From Erwinia oleae (lineage in GTDB: Bacteria > Pseudomonadota > Gammaproteobacteria > Enterobacterales > Enterobacteriaceae), in assembly GCF_000770305.1 (NCBI RefSeq), contig NZ_JNVB01000033.1, positions 1 to 45,007 of the forward strand: a DNA stretch of 45,007 bases. The letters are read 5' to 3'. The translations under genes were made by a program, and so were the position numbers. Numbering within the stretch: the first letter of the stretch is position 1; every line of letters starts with the position of its first letter. Under the pieces are notes generated by a model. It ran no database searches. It had not been told where the DNA came from and worked only from the letters and a program-made list of their open reading frames with translations. Positions 30,849-40,400 of the stretch are shown one piece after another.

Positions 30849-31238
30849 ATGGTTGATAAAAATATGCGGTTTCTGGTGGTCGACGATTTCAATACCATGC
30901 GTCGTATCGTCCGTAACCTGTTAAAAGAGCTGGGCTTCAATAACGTTGACGAAGCAGAAGATGGCGTTGACGCCCTGACCAAACTGCGCGCTGGCGGATT
31001 TGACTTTGTGGTCTCCGACTGGAATATGCCCAATATGGATGGCCTGCAACTGTTGCAAACCATTCGCGCAGACGCCACGCTCGGCAAACTGCCCGTGCTG
31101 ATGGTCACGGCGGAAGCGAAGAAAGAGAACATCATTGCGGCTGCTCAGGCTGGTGCCAGCGGCTACGTCGTTAAACCTTTTACGGCAGCTACCCTTGAAG
31201 AGAAGTTAGGTAAGATCTTCGAAAAGCTGGGTATGTAA
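30849..31238 (+). CDS. cheY: Chemotaxis response regulator CheY
   Basis: This 129-aa single receiver domain carries the motor-reversal signal. Asp12, Asp13, Asp57, Thr87 and Lys109 are all at E. coli positions. Phospho-CheY binds FliM and is reset by CheZ, encoded 9 bases downstream. CAGGAG precedes the ATG. Confidence 0.98.
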   Translation: MVDKNMRFLVVDDFNTMRRIVRNLLKELGFNNVDEAEDGVDALTKLRAGGFDFVVSDWNMPNMDGLQLLQTIRADATLGKLPVLMVTAEAKKENIIAAAQAGASGYVVKPFTAATLEEKLGKIFEKLGM

Positions 31239-31247
31239 GGAGCCGAC

Positions 31248-31895
31248 ATGAGCGAACTTATCAAACCGAGCACGGATGCGGCCTCTGCGCAGGACATCGT
31301 AACCCGTATTGGCTCGCTGACGCGTATGCTGCGCGACAGCCTGCGGGAACTTGGGCTGGACCAGGCCATCGCCGAAGCGGCTGAGGCCATTCCCGACGCG
31401 CGCGATCGTCTGGATTATGTGGTGCAAATGACCGCGCAGGCGGCCGAGCGTGCCCTGAACTGCGTTGAGGCGTCACAGCCGCGTCAGACGCAGATGGAGA
31501 ATGAAGCGAAATCGCTGAAAGGGCGCTGGGACGAATGGTTTGAGCATCCTGTCGAGCTGGCGGATGCCCGTTCGCTGGTAACCGACACCCGCGGCTTCCT
31601 CGACGCGGTGCCGGGACATACCTCGTTCACTAACGCCCAGTTAATGGAAATCATGATGGCGCAGGATTTCCAGGATCTCACCGGGCAGGTGATCAAGCGC
31701 ATGATGGACGTGATTCAGGAAATTGAGCGTCAACTGCTGATGGTGCTGCTGGAAAACATGCCAGAACCGTCTTCTGCGCGTGCGAAGAAAGATGCGGACA
31801 GCCTGCTGAACGGCCCGCAGATCAACGGCGCGGCGCCTGGCGTAGTGGCTAACCAGGATCAGGTTGACGATCTGCTGGACAGCCTCGGCTTCTGA
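31248..31895 (+). CDS. cheZ: CheY-P phosphatase CheZ
   Basis: This 215-aa long four-helix-bundle protein has catalytic Gln147 and Asp143 in [11 protein letters not shown]. The C-terminal CheY-binding helix is preserved ([11 protein letters not shown]). AAGGAG precedes the ATG. It is the last gene of the receptor-che operon, before a 187-bp gap to flhB. Confidence 0.97.
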   Translation: MSELIKPSTDAASAQDIVTRIGSLTRMLRDSLRELGLDQAIAEAAEAIPDARDRLDYVVQMTAQAAERALNCVEASQPRQTQMENEAKSLKGRWDEWFEHPVELADARSLVTDTRGFLDAVPGHTSFTNAQLMEIMMAQDFQDLTGQVIKRMMDVIQEIERQLLMVLLENMPEPSSARAKKDADSLLNGPQINGAAPGVVANQDQVDDLLDSLGF

Positions 31896-32082
31896 GTTCG
31901 TCCTGAAGCGATTCGCTCACCGTGTTGATGCCCGTTATCGACACGGCGAGCGACGCCTGCTTTTCTTCCACACCCGCCGACCATCCGCGAAATAACCTCC
32001 TTTTTACGCGTTTACTCGCGCCATTATCCCTGCGCCGCTCTGGCATGATGAACCCTGAAATTTCTGTCAGGGGTGAGCTGCC

Positions 32083-33228
32083 GTGGCTGGAGACAGCGAA
32101 GAAGAGAAGACCGAATCCCCCACCGCGCACCGACTTGAAAAGGCGCGCGAAGAGGGGCAGATCCCGCGTTCGCGTGAACTCACCTCCGTGTTGATGCTGG
32201 TCGCGGGTCTGAGCATTCTGTGGATTGGCGGCGAAAGCATGGCGCGCAAGCTGGGCGCGGTGCTGGCTGACGGCCTTAACTTCAATCACTCGGTGGTGAG
32301 CGACACCAGCCAGATGCTACACCAGATCGCGAATTTAATTACCCAGGCGGTGTTTGCGCTGTTGCCGATGATGGCCGGTTTAGTGCTGGTAGCGATTGCC
32401 GCGCCGATGCTGTTAGGCGGCGTTTTGCTCAGCGGCAAAGCCATTAAGTTTGACCTCGGCAAAATGAACCCGATTAAAGGGCTGGCAAAGCTGATTTCCG
32501 GCCAGACGGCGGCGGAGCTGGTGAAAGCCATTCTGAAGGCCGTGCTGGTTGGGTGCGTGACCTGGCTTTACCTGCGCAGCCACTGGCCGGATATGCTGCG
32601 TTTAATCAGCGAATCGCCTTTTATTGCGCTGGCCAGCGCGCTGAATATGATTGCGATGTGCAGCCTGCTGGTGGTGCTTGGCCTGACGCCGATGGTCGGT
32701 TTTGACGTTTTCTGGCAGCTCTACAGTTATTTTAAAGGGCTGCGCATGACCCGCCAGGACATCCGCGACGAATACAAGCAGCAGGAGGGCGATCCGCACG
32801 TGAAAGGACGCATCCGGCAGCAGATGCGCGCCGCCGCGCGGCGGCGAATGATGGCCGACGTGCCCAAAGCGGATGTCATTGTCACCAACCCAACGCACTA
32901 CTCGGTGGCGTTGCAGTATGACGAGCTCAAAATGAGCGCGCCAAAGGTCGTGGCGAAAGGTGCAGGCGAGATCGCGCTTCGCATCCGCGAACTGGGTAAA
33001 GAACACCGTATTCCCGTACTGGAAGCACCGCCGCTGGCGCGTGCGCTCTACCGGCACAGTGAAATTGGTCAGCATATACCGGGAACGTTATATGCGGCCG
33101 TGGCAGAAGTACTCGCCTGGGTCTGGCAGCTCCGTCGCTGGAAGCTTGAAGGCGGCCTGGCCCCGAAAAAACCTGATAATCTCCCGGTGCCGGCAGCGCT
33201 GGACTTTGGCTCAAGAGAAGAAGACTGA
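32083..33228 (+). CDS. flhB: Flagellar export switch protein FlhB
   Basis: This 381-aa inner-membrane component of the flagellar type III export gate has four membrane segments (about 35-210) and a cytoplasmic domain. The self-cleavage motif NPTH is at 269-272, where the Asn-Pro cut switches substrate class. The basic N-terminus (TAHRLEKAREEGQIPRSREL) is family-typical. The GTG start has only a modest AGGGGTGAG site. The stop overlaps flhA by one base. Export class 2 control by FlhDC is expected, but I could not place the promoter. Confidence 0.97.
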   Translation: MAGDSEEEKTESPTAHRLEKAREEGQIPRSRELTSVLMLVAGLSILWIGGESMARKLGAVLADGLNFNHSVVSDTSQMLHQIANLITQAVFALLPMMAGLVLVAIAAPMLLGGVLLSGKAIKFDLGKMNPIKGLAKLISGQTAAELVKAILKAVLVGCVTWLYLRSHWPDMLRLISESPFIALASALNMIAMCSLLVVLGLTPMVGFDVFWQLYSYFKGLRMTRQDIRDEYKQQEGDPHVKGRIRQQMRAAARRRMMADVPKADVIVTNPTHYSVALQYDELKMSAPKVVAKGAGEIALRIRELGKEHRIPVLEAPPLARALYRHSEIGQHIPGTLYAAVAEVLAWVWQLRRWKLEGGLAPKKPDNLPVPAALDFGSREED

Positions 33229-35306
33229 TGGCAAATCTGACCGCGTTATTACGGTTACCCAATATGAAAGATACCCAATGGCAGGTGATGGCCGGGCCGG
33301 TATTGATTCTGATGATCCTGTCGATGATGGTGCTGCCGCTGCCGCCTTTCATCCTCGATCTGCTGTTTACCTTTAACATTGCGCTGTCGATTATGGTGCT
33401 GCTGGTGGCGATGTTCACCCAGCGCACGCTGGAGTTCGCTGCTTTCCCGACCATCCTGCTCTTCTCAACGCTGCTGCGCCTGGCGCTCAACGTGGCGTCC
33501 ACCCGTATCATCCTGATGGAAGGCCATACCGGCGGGGCGGCAGCGGGACGCGTGGTGGAAGCGTTCGGCCACTTCCTCGTGGGCGGCAACTTCGCTATCG
33601 GTATCGTGGTATTTATCATTCTGGTGATCATCAACTTTATGGTTATCACCAAGGGCGCGGGACGTATTGCGGAAGTGGGCGCCCGTTTCGTGCTGGACGG
33701 CATGCCAGGCAAGCAGATGGCGATTGACGCCGATCTCAATGCCGGATTGATCGGTGAAGACGAAGCGAAAAAACGTCGCTCCGAGGTGACGCAGGAAGCG
33801 GACTTCTACGGTTCGATGGACGGTGCAAGTAAATTCGTTCGCGGTGACGCCGTCGCGGGCATCATGATCATGGTGATTAACGTTATCGGCGGACTGCTGG
33901 TTGGGGTGATGCAGCACGGTCTCGACGTGGGACACGCCGCGGAAACCTATACGCTGCTGACTATCGGTGACGGTCTGGTCGCGCAGATCCCGGCGCTGGT
34001 TATCTCTACCGCCGCGGGCGTTATCGTTACGCGCGTCAGCACCGATCAGGATGTTGGCGAGCAGATGGTGAGCCAGCTGTTCAAAAACCCCCGAGTGATG
34101 ATGCTGAGCGCCGGCGTACTGGGCCTGCTGGGCCTGGTGCCCGGCATGCCAAACCTCGTTTTCCTGCTGTTTACTGCTGCGCTGCTGGGCCTCGCCTGGT
34201 ATCTGCGCGGCAAAGAATCACAGCCGAAGATGGCACCGCAGACCCTGACGCGTCCTGTTGAAACGGCGTCGACCGTTGAAGCCTCGTGGACCGATGTGCA
34301 GCTTGAGGACAGCCTGGGAATGGAAGTGGGTTACCGGCTGATCCCGATGGTCGATCACACGCAGGATGGCGAGCTGCTGGGCCGTATTCGCAGTATTCGT
34401 AAGAAATTCGCGCAGGAGATGGGCTTTCTGCCGCCGGTGGTGCACATTCGTGACAACATGGATCTGCCGCCCGCGCGCTACCGTATTCTGATGAAGGGCG
34501 TGGAAATTGGCAGCGGCGATGCCTATCCGGGCCGCTGGATGGCGATAAATCCGGGCACCGCTGCGGGCACGCTGCCGGGTGAAGCGACCATCGATCCGGC
34601 CTTTGGTCTGGCGGCGGTGTGGATTGACAGCGCATTGAAAGAGCAGGCGCAAATTCAGGGCTTTACGGTGGTGGAAGCCAGTACCGTCGTGGCGACGCAT
34701 CTTAATCACCTCATCGGCCAGTATGCCAGCGAGTTGTTTGGTCGTCAGGAAGCGCAGCAGCTGCTGGATCGCGTAACGCAGGATATGCCGAAGCTCACTG
34801 AAGATCTGATCCCTGGGGTTATCTCCCTGACCACGCTGCATAAAGTGTTGCAGAATCTGCTGGCAGAGCGCGTGTCCATTCGCGACATGCGCACCATTAT
34901 TGAAACGCTGGCGGAGCACGCTCCGGTACAGACCGACCCGCACGAACTGACCTCCGTGGTTCGCGTCGCGCTGGGGCGCGCCATCACCCAGCAGTGGTTC
35001 CCGGGTAACGGCGAAGTGCAGGTTATCGGGCTGGACAGCACGCTGGAGCGCCTGCTGCTTCAGGCGCTTCAGGGCGGTGGTGGCCTGGAGCCGGGTCTGG
35101 CCGATCGTTTACTGGCGCAGGCGCAGGAGGCGATGGCTCATCAGGAATCCGTTGGCGCGCCGCCGGTTCTGCTGGTGAATCATCCGCTGCGTGCGCTGCT
35201 GGCCCGTTTCCTGCGCCGCAACCTGCCGCAGCTGATGGTGATTTCAAATCTGGAGTTGACCGACAACCGTCAGATCCGCATGACTTCCTCCATCGGAGGC
35301 CATTGA
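33228..35306 (+). CDS. flhA: Flagellar export gate protein FlhA
   Basis: This 692-aa protein is the same length as E. coli FlhA. About eight membrane segments fill residues 20-330, including the cytoplasmic FHIPEP-type loop (TKGAGRIAEVGARFVLDG). The C-terminal cytoplasmic domain (about 360-692) docks chaperone-substrate complexes. It is coupled to flhB by a one-base overlap and overlaps flhE by one base. Confidence 0.97.
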   Translation: MANLTALLRLPNMKDTQWQVMAGPVLILMILSMMVLPLPPFILDLLFTFNIALSIMVLLVAMFTQRTLEFAAFPTILLFSTLLRLALNVASTRIILMEGHTGGAAAGRVVEAFGHFLVGGNFAIGIVVFIILVIINFMVITKGAGRIAEVGARFVLDGMPGKQMAIDADLNAGLIGEDEAKKRRSEVTQEADFYGSMDGASKFVRGDAVAGIMIMVINVIGGLLVGVMQHGLDVGHAAETYTLLTIGDGLVAQIPALVISTAAGVIVTRVSTDQDVGEQMVSQLFKNPRVMMLSAGVLGLLGLVPGMPNLVFLLFTAALLGLAWYLRGKESQPKMAPQTLTRPVETASTVEASWTDVQLEDSLGMEVGYRLIPMVDHTQDGELLGRIRSIRKKFAQEMGFLPPVVHIRDNMDLPPARYRILMKGVEIGSGDAYPGRWMAINPGTAAGTLPGEATIDPAFGLAAVWIDSALKEQAQIQGFTVVEASTVVATHLNHLIGQYASELFGRQEAQQLLDRVTQDMPKLTEDLIPGVISLTTLHKVLQNLLAERVSIRDMRTIIETLAEHAPVQTDPHELTSVVRVALGRAITQQWFPGNGEVQVIGLDSTLERLLLQALQGGGGLEPGLADRLLAQAQEAMAHQESVGAPPVLLVNHPLRALLARFLRRNLPQLMVISNLELTDNRQIRMTSSIGGH

Positions 35307-35692
35307 TGAAACGCCTGCTGCCGCTGCTGCTTCTTCCGTGCATGGCGATGGCCGACGGCGGCTGGCAGGCCAGCGCCACCGGGCCGGGTATTGTTAACCG
35401 TGGTATGCAGGCGGCCTCGCCTGTGCTGGTTTCGCCGGAGGCGGTCAGCGGCACCATGACGCAGATCGCCTGGCGCTATACGCTGAACGGACCGCCGCCC
35501 GCCGATCTGCGCGTCTGGCTGTGTGCCACCAGCCGCTGCGTAGAGCTTGAAGGCGCGAGCGGCACCACAAAAGGCCTGACTAACATCAGCGCGTCAGAAA
35601 GCCTGCATTTTATTTACGGCGTGATGGGAACCGGCAGGCTGAATAAAACGCTGCGGGTGTTAAGTAATGAAGTGATGGTGAACTACCGTTAA
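35306..35692 (+). CDS. flhE: Flagellar protein FlhE
   Basis: This 128-aa periplasmic protein has a signal peptide (MKRLLPLLLLPCMAMA) cut before DGGWQ. VAWRY-like TQIAWRYTL, RCVELEGASGTT and the C-terminal NEVMVNYR match E. coli FlhE, and the two cysteines in LCATSRC are conserved. FlhE is reported to guard the export gate against proton leakage. I chose the ATG at 35306, six bases after GGAGG, over a TTG one codon upstream. Confidence 0.94.
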   Translation: MKRLLPLLLLPCMAMADGGWQASATGPGIVNRGMQAASPVLVSPEAVSGTMTQIAWRYTLNGPPPADLRVWLCATSRCVELEGASGTTKGLTNISASESLHFIYGVMGTGRLNKTLRVLSNEVMVNYR

Positions 35693-35722
35693 TGCTCCGT
35701 CGTAGCGGTCATGAGGGGGAGC

Positions 35723-36121
35723 TTACGGACGATCTGCCAGCTGCTTTTCAATAACGGCTTTATCAACGATTGACCAGACTTCAACAATCCTGTTCTTATC
35801 AAAACGATAAAAGGCGTTTTCATAAAATTGTACGCGTCGTCCATTGACGGGAATATCAAGAAACCGACCTGAGGGCGTGCAGTCGAAGGCCAGGCGACAG
35901 GCGAGATGAGGCGGTTCCACCACCAGCATGTCGACCGTGAACGCCAGGTCGGGGATGTCATGGCAGTCTTTTTCCAGCATTGCACGATAGCCCGACAGGC
36001 CCAGCGGACGTCCGTTATGTTTAACATCATCGGCGACGTAAGTGGCCAGGTTTTCCCACTCGCGACGATTGAGACAGCTGACGTAGTGACGGTAGAGGGC
36101 TGCAACAGGATTATCTGACAA
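35723..36121 (-). CDS. SnoaL-like (NTF2-fold) ester-cyclase family protein
   Basis: This 132-aa protein has the SnoaL-like pattern: an N-terminal helix (VAALYRHYVSCLNRREWENL), a catalytic-pocket segment DVKHNGRPLGLSGYRAML, and beta strands ending with YRFDKNRIVEVWSIVDK. This fold acts on small substrates or is a binding domain; the substrate here is unknown. It starts with TTG, supported by GGGAG six bases upstream. It converges with flhE and lies between the flagellar operon and argS. Confidence 0.82.
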   Translation of the reverse strand: MSDNPVAALYRHYVSCLNRREWENLATYVADDVKHNGRPLGLSGYRAMLEKDCHDIPDLAFTVDMLVVEPPHLACRLAFDCTPSGRFLDIPVNGRRVQFYENAFYRFDKNRIVEVWSIVDKAVIEKQLADRP

Positions 36122-36188
36122 ATGTTACTCCCGGGAAGATTTACGTGGCTGGGCAACAGAGCTGAATTATAAACAGAGATAGCGTGCT

Positions 36189-36217
36189 GAGGTAAAACGG
36201 GCTGCCCGTTTTACCTC
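36189..36217 (-). terminator. Hairpin terminator downstream of argS
   Basis: GAGGTAAAACGGG and CCCGTTTTACCTC form a perfect 13-bp stem with a 3-nt loop, 8 bases after the argS stop on the minus strand. The U-tract is within the stem rather than after it. Confidence 0.65.
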
Positions 36218-36224
36218 CGGGGTA

Positions 36225-37955
36225 CTACATTTTTTCGACAGTGTCGATGCCGAGCGTATCCAGACCCTGCTTCAGGGTTTTGGCCGTCAGCAGCGCCAGC
36301 TTCAGGCGGCTCTGGCGGGTGGTATCGTCCGCTGCGTTGAGGATCGGACAGTGTTCATAAAAACCGGAGAACAGACCGGCCAGATCGTACAGATAAGCAC
36401 ACATCACATGCGGCGTACCGTCGCGCGCTACCTGCATAATCGTCTCTTCAAACTGCAACAGGCGAACCGCCAGCGCCGCCTCGCGATCCTCACTGATGAC
36501 CGTTGTGCCAGTAATGGCGGACTCATCAATGCCTGCCTTGCGGAACACCGACAGGACGCGCGTGTAGGCGTACTGCATGTAAGGTGCCGTATTGCCTTCA
36601 AAGGCCAGCATGTTGTCCCAGTCAAAAACGTAATCGGTCGTACGGCTCTTTGACAGGTCGGCGTATTTCACCGCGCCGATACCCACGCTGGTCGCCAGCG
36701 CGTTCAGTTCGTCCTGCGGCATCTCCGGGTTCTTTTCACTGACCAGCTTTGTCGCGCGCTCAACCGCCTCATCCAGCAGGCCGGAAAGCTTAATGGTGCC
36801 GCCCGCGCGCGTTTTAAACGGCTTGCCGTCTTTGCCGAGCATCATGCCAAACGCGTGATGTTCCAGCGGGACGGATGCCGGCACATAGCCCGCCTTGCGA
36901 ACGATTGTCCACGCCTGCATCAGATGCTGGTGCTGACGTGAATCAATGTAGTAAAGCACGCGATCGGCCTTAAGCGTTTCATAGCGGTATTTCGCACAGG
37001 CAATATCGGTGGTGGTATAGAGGTAGCCGCCATCCTTTTTCTGAATAATGACGCCCATCGGGTCGCCATCTTTGTTCTGGTATTCATCGAGGAAAACCAC
37101 GGTCGCGCCTTCGCTCTCCACCGCCAGGCCTTTTGCCTTCAGGTCGGCAACGATACCCGGCAGCATATCGTTATAGAGGCTTTCCCCCATCACGTCATTT
37201 CGGCTCAGTGTCACCTTCATGCGGTCGTAAATCTGCTGATTTTGCGCCATGGTGATGTCGACCAGCTTCTTCCACATTTTACGACAGTATTCATCGCCGC
37301 CCTGAAGCTTCACCACATAGCCGCGCGCGCGCTCGGCAAAGGCCGGATCTTCATCATAGGTACGCTTTGCTTCCCGGTAAAAACCTTCCAGGTCGGCCAG
37401 CGCGATCTCTTCATGGTGTTCGCTCTGCTGCTTCTCCAGAAAGGCAATCAGCATGCCGAACTGCGTGCCCCAGTCGCCAACGTGATTGGCGCGGATGACA
37501 TTGTGCCCGAGGTAGGAAAGGGTACGTACCGCTGCGTCGCCGATGATGGTTGAACGGACGTGACCGACATGCATCTCTTTTGCCACGTTGGGCGCGGAGT
37601 AGTCCACCACGATTGTCTGAGGTTCAACGGGCGCAATGCCCAGTCGCGGCGCATCAATCACGCTGTCAACCTGCGCGGCGAGCCATTCCGGCGCGAGAAA
37701 AAGATTGATAAAGCCCGGCCCGGCGATCTCGACTTTAGCGGCAATGCCGCGCAGATCGAGGTGTTGCAGCACTTCTTCGGCCAGTTGTCGGGGCGCTTTG
37801 CCCAGTTTTTTAGCGACGGCCATAATGCCATTAGCCTGATAATCGCCGAACTGCGGTTTTGCTGACTGACGCACCTGCGGTTCGCAATCCGCCGGAGCGC
37901 CTGCTGCGATCATCGCCTGACTGACTTTTTCTGAAAGAAGAGCCTGAATATTCAC
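36225..37955 (-). CDS. argS: Arginyl-tRNA synthetase
   Basis: This 576-aa class I synthetase charges tRNA-Arg. It has the N-terminal ArgRS domain (about 1-110), the HIGH-type motif HVGH at 129-132, and the C-terminal anticodon-binding domain (DALR) ending in IDTVEKM. As in many ArgRS proteins a canonical KMSK is not seen. GTG is the start, seven bases after AAGG, giving [11 protein letters not shown] as in E. coli. argS next to flhE is the common enteric order, here split by the SnoaL-like gene. Confidence 0.98.
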   Translation of the reverse strand: MNIQALLSEKVSQAMIAAGAPADCEPQVRQSAKPQFGDYQANGIMAVAKKLGKAPRQLAEEVLQHLDLRGIAAKVEIAGPGFINLFLAPEWLAAQVDSVIDAPRLGIAPVEPQTIVVDYSAPNVAKEMHVGHVRSTIIGDAAVRTLSYLGHNVIRANHVGDWGTQFGMLIAFLEKQQSEHHEEIALADLEGFYREAKRTYDEDPAFAERARGYVVKLQGGDEYCRKMWKKLVDITMAQNQQIYDRMKVTLSRNDVMGESLYNDMLPGIVADLKAKGLAVESEGATVVFLDEYQNKDGDPMGVIIQKKDGGYLYTTTDIACAKYRYETLKADRVLYYIDSRQHQHLMQAWTIVRKAGYVPASVPLEHHAFGMMLGKDGKPFKTRAGGTIKLSGLLDEAVERATKLVSEKNPEMPQDELNALATSVGIGAVKYADLSKSRTTDYVFDWDNMLAFEGNTAPYMQYAYTRVLSVFRKAGIDESAITGTTVISEDREAALAVRLLQFEETIMQVARDGTPHVMCAYLYDLAGLFSGFYEHCPILNAADDTTRQSRLKLALLTAKTLKQGLDTLGIDTVEKM

Positions 37956-38154
37956 CGGGTTACCTTAATTGTGCTGATAAAGCCTGCGCGCAGGCCGTCT
38001 GTCCGTATGCGCTCCATCGCCGGATGACGAAGGATATCGCTAAAAAATGAAGGGGAAAAGTATACTGTATTTTGCGGGAAGTAATCCAGGAACCTGCGGG
38101 CGAGAGACTGAAGAAAGCGGCGGGAAGCTGCCCGCCGCATCTGAGTGAGAGACG

Positions 38155-38280
38155 TTAACGACGACGCGATGGTCTGTGCGGGCTCTCCATGGTGGTTTTC
38201 GTATTACGTACCTTCCAGTGGCGTACCAGCGCAAACCCCGTCATCGCGATAAGAACGGCGACAAGTAGTAACATAAGCAT
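38155..38280 (-). CDS. Putative 41-aa single-span membrane protein with basic tail
   Basis: The ATG at 38280 follows AAGGAAA eight bases upstream. The 41-residue product has a hydrophobic N-terminus (MLMLLLVAVLIAMTGFALV), then a strongly basic tail (RHWKVRNTK and a C-terminal RRR). The positive-inside rule predicts an N-out/C-in peptide. It lies divergently from yecM and upstream of argS on the same strand. I do not recognise the family; the ribosome site and amphipathic design support it as real. Confidence 0.6.
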   Translation of the reverse strand: MLMLLLVAVLIAMTGFALVRHWKVRNTKTTMESPHRPSRRR

Positions 38281-38588
38281 TTGGCTTTTCCTTGTATTTG
38301 GGTCAAGTGGAACTGTTAAAGATTAAGAATACTCTACAACACCCCGCAGAGGATTTAAGAAAACTCGCATTGTTTTAATTTAAGTAAATTAAAACAAAAG
38401 GTTAAGTTAGTCTATCTAAATAATATTCTGGTACTGAACCAGCGTAAAGTAGTGATTTTGCGGCAAAGCGACGGTTTATTATAATAATTATTAATGGTCG
38501 TTAGAAAAAAAAGCGATCGTGTGGCCCTGAAAAAACACCAGCATCAAACTAAATGATTAGTAAAATTTCATTATCAAAGGTAATAAAC
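38281..38588. promoter_or_regulatory. AT-rich divergent control region before yecM
   Basis: This 308-bp region between the 41-aa membrane protein gene and yecM is very AT-rich and contains a 28-bp perfect palindrome (38370-38397). No further gene is seen. An ATG at 38553 could extend yecM by 12 codons but lacks support. Confidence 0.55.
38370..38397. promoter_or_regulatory. 28-bp perfect palindrome (13-2-13)
   Basis: TTGTTTTAATTTA and TAAATTAAAACAA flank AG. It is too AT-rich for a strong terminator and is placed between two divergent genes, so an operator is plausible. Confidence 0.5.
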
Positions 38589-39152
38589 ATGTTTTTACTG
38601 GGGAATTCAAGAGAATTAAGTGATTTAGCTAATGATTTACCGCGTTTCGAGCAGGCTCTGCTCAATTTTGCAGCCCGGCTCAAACTTTCCCTTGAAGAAC
38701 TGGAGATTGATCACATTGCGCTACGCTGCCATCAAAATACCACCGCAGAGCGATGGAAGCAGGGATTATTGCAGCTGGGAACGCTCTTTTCAGAAAAAGA
38801 GATAAACGGTCGTCCCGTGGCGCTGTTTGAATTACATGAGCCGCTGACGGTTGGCCCATGCCGCATCGACGTGGTCGAACTCCCCTGGCCCGGTCAACGT
38901 CTCTACCGCCATGAAGGCTGGGAACATATCGAAATTGTGCTGCGGGGCGACCCCTCAGAACTTGCCGCGCGTGCGTTGGCCCTGCTGGCGGATGACGGGC
39001 TTTGTCAGCCCGGGATTTCGGTAAAAAGCAGCGCGCCGCAGGGGGCAGGCGAGCGACTGCCAAACCCGACGCTGGCGGTTACCGACGGCAGCGTCACGAT
39101 AAAATTCCATCCGTGGCGTTTACAGGAGATCGTCGCCAGCGAAAAAAACTAA
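38589..39152 (+). CDS. yecM: VOC-fold protein YecM
   Basis: This 187-aa protein of the YecM family is related in fold to glyoxalase/isomerase metal enzymes. Family segments are DHIALRCHQNTTAERW, INGRPVALFELHEP, ELPWPGQRLYRHEGWEHIEIVL (in part) and ERLPNPTLAVTDG. His and Glu residues in these could bind a metal. The ATG at 38589 follows AAAGG and aligns with the E. coli N-terminus. The biochemical role is unknown. The stop overlaps the convergent PLP enzyme by 4 nt. Confidence 0.92.
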   Translation: MFLLGNSRELSDLANDLPRFEQALLNFAARLKLSLEELEIDHIALRCHQNTTAERWKQGLLQLGTLFSEKEINGRPVALFELHEPLTVGPCRIDVVELPWPGQRLYRHEGWEHIEIVLRGDPSELAARALALLADDGLCQPGISVKSSAPQGAGERLPNPTLAVTDGSVTIKFHPWRLQEIVASEKN

Positions 39153-40300
39153 CGTATATGGCCGCTGCGGACAGCTATCGTCATGCGGCGTAATGCCTCC
39201 TCGATTAAATCGCGCGGGCAGGCAAAATTAAAGCGGACAAAACCATCATCGCCAAAATCGCGGCCGGGAGAAAATCCCAGGCCGTGACGTTCAAAGAACA
39301 GCGCCGGGCTGGCGACGTCAAGCCGGCTGGCATCGATCCAGCCCAGGTAAGTGGCTTCTGGCGCGACCATTGACAGGCCATTGATTGCATTAATACGCTG
39401 TGTGAGAAAGTCGCGGGTTCCGCGCAGATAGTCCAGTTGCTCATCCAGCCACGCCTGCCCGTCGCGCCAGGCGGCCGTGGCGGCCACATAAGCAAGAATA
39501 TCAACGCCGGGCACGATGCCCTGACGCTGCTTTTTAAAGCGCTCGCGCAGTGATTTATTGGGAATGATCGCCAGCGAGGCGCCAAGTCCGGCGATATTAA
39601 AGGTTTTCGAAGGCGAAATAAGGGTAATGGAACGCTGCGAAGCGTCTTCACTCAGGCTGGCAAACGGAATATGCGTCAGGCCGGGCTCCAGGATCAAATC
39701 GCTGTGGATCTCATCAGAACAGACGATCAGGTCATGTCGCCGGGCGAAATGCAGTTGGGCTTCCAGCTCCTCGCGTCGGTACACCGTACCGCCGGGATTC
39801 TGCGGATTGCACAGCATCAAGAGTTTCTCGTTACCGCTCATCTGCATTTCCAGCGCGGCGAGATCCATCACCCAGCGCTGATTTTCAAGCCGGAGCTGCG
39901 CATTAAGCTGCGTGCGGTCTGCCAGTTTTGCGGCAGAGCGGAACGGCGGGTAAATCGGCGTGGGCGCAATAGTCCCCTGATGTGCATCGGTAAAAGCGCG
40001 GACGCTCAGGTTAAGACCGCTGACCACCCCCGGCAGAAAAACCAGCCAGTCTGGCTCAATATGCCACTGGTAGCGATCGGCCATACGTTGGATAACAATG
40101 TCGATCAGCTCGGCAGGCGTATCGCCATAGCCGAACACGCCATGCTCAACGCGACGTTTAAGCGCGTCAATAATGCAATCTGGCGAACGAAAATCGCTGT
40201 CCGCCACCCATAATGGAAGAACGTCGCGATCGCCATATTTTTTCCATTTTAAACTATCGCTGTGACGGCGATCTATCCGTTCATTAAAATTGGGTGCCAT
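39149..40300 (-). CDS. MalY/PatB-family PLP-dependent C-S lyase/aminotransferase
   Basis: This 383-aa fold-type I PLP enzyme has the Schiff-base lysine at 232 (SPSKTFNIAGLG), Asp-Glu at 196-197 (SDEIHSDL) and the Asn in NPQNPGG near 168, plus Arg near the C-terminus for carboxylate binding (VRFNFACPR). PatB/MalY relatives have cystathionine beta-lyase activity and sometimes regulatory roles. It lies between yecM and cutC, divergent from cutC; this is not the usual E. coli arrangement. The exact substrate is not determined. Confidence 0.9.
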   Translation of the reverse strand: MAPNFNERIDRRHSDSLKWKKYGDRDVLPLWVADSDFRSPDCIIDALKRRVEHGVFGYGDTPAELIDIVIQRMADRYQWHIEPDWLVFLPGVVSGLNLSVRAFTDAHQGTIAPTPIYPPFRSAAKLADRTQLNAQLRLENQRWVMDLAALEMQMSGNEKLLMLCNPQNPGGTVYRREELEAQLHFARRHDLIVCSDEIHSDLILEPGLTHIPFASLSEDASQRSITLISPSKTFNIAGLGASLAIIPNKSLRERFKKQRQGIVPGVDILAYVAATAAWRDGQAWLDEQLDYLRGTRDFLTQRINAINGLSMVAPEATYLGWIDASRLDVASPALFFERHGLGFSPGRDFGDDGFVRFNFACPRDLIEEALRRMTIAVRSGHIR

Positions 40301-40400
40301 GTTGCCCGTTCCCGTTAATATTATTCTTAATGTCTGGAAGCAAAGCAGACATCCGGAAAAAAAACAACTCCCACACAGCAGTCATTAACAGGAGGATGAA

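Noticed and set aside
31920-31946. Imperfect hairpin after cheZ
   Set aside because: The stem needs a wobble pair, and no T-run follows, so I do not call it a terminator.
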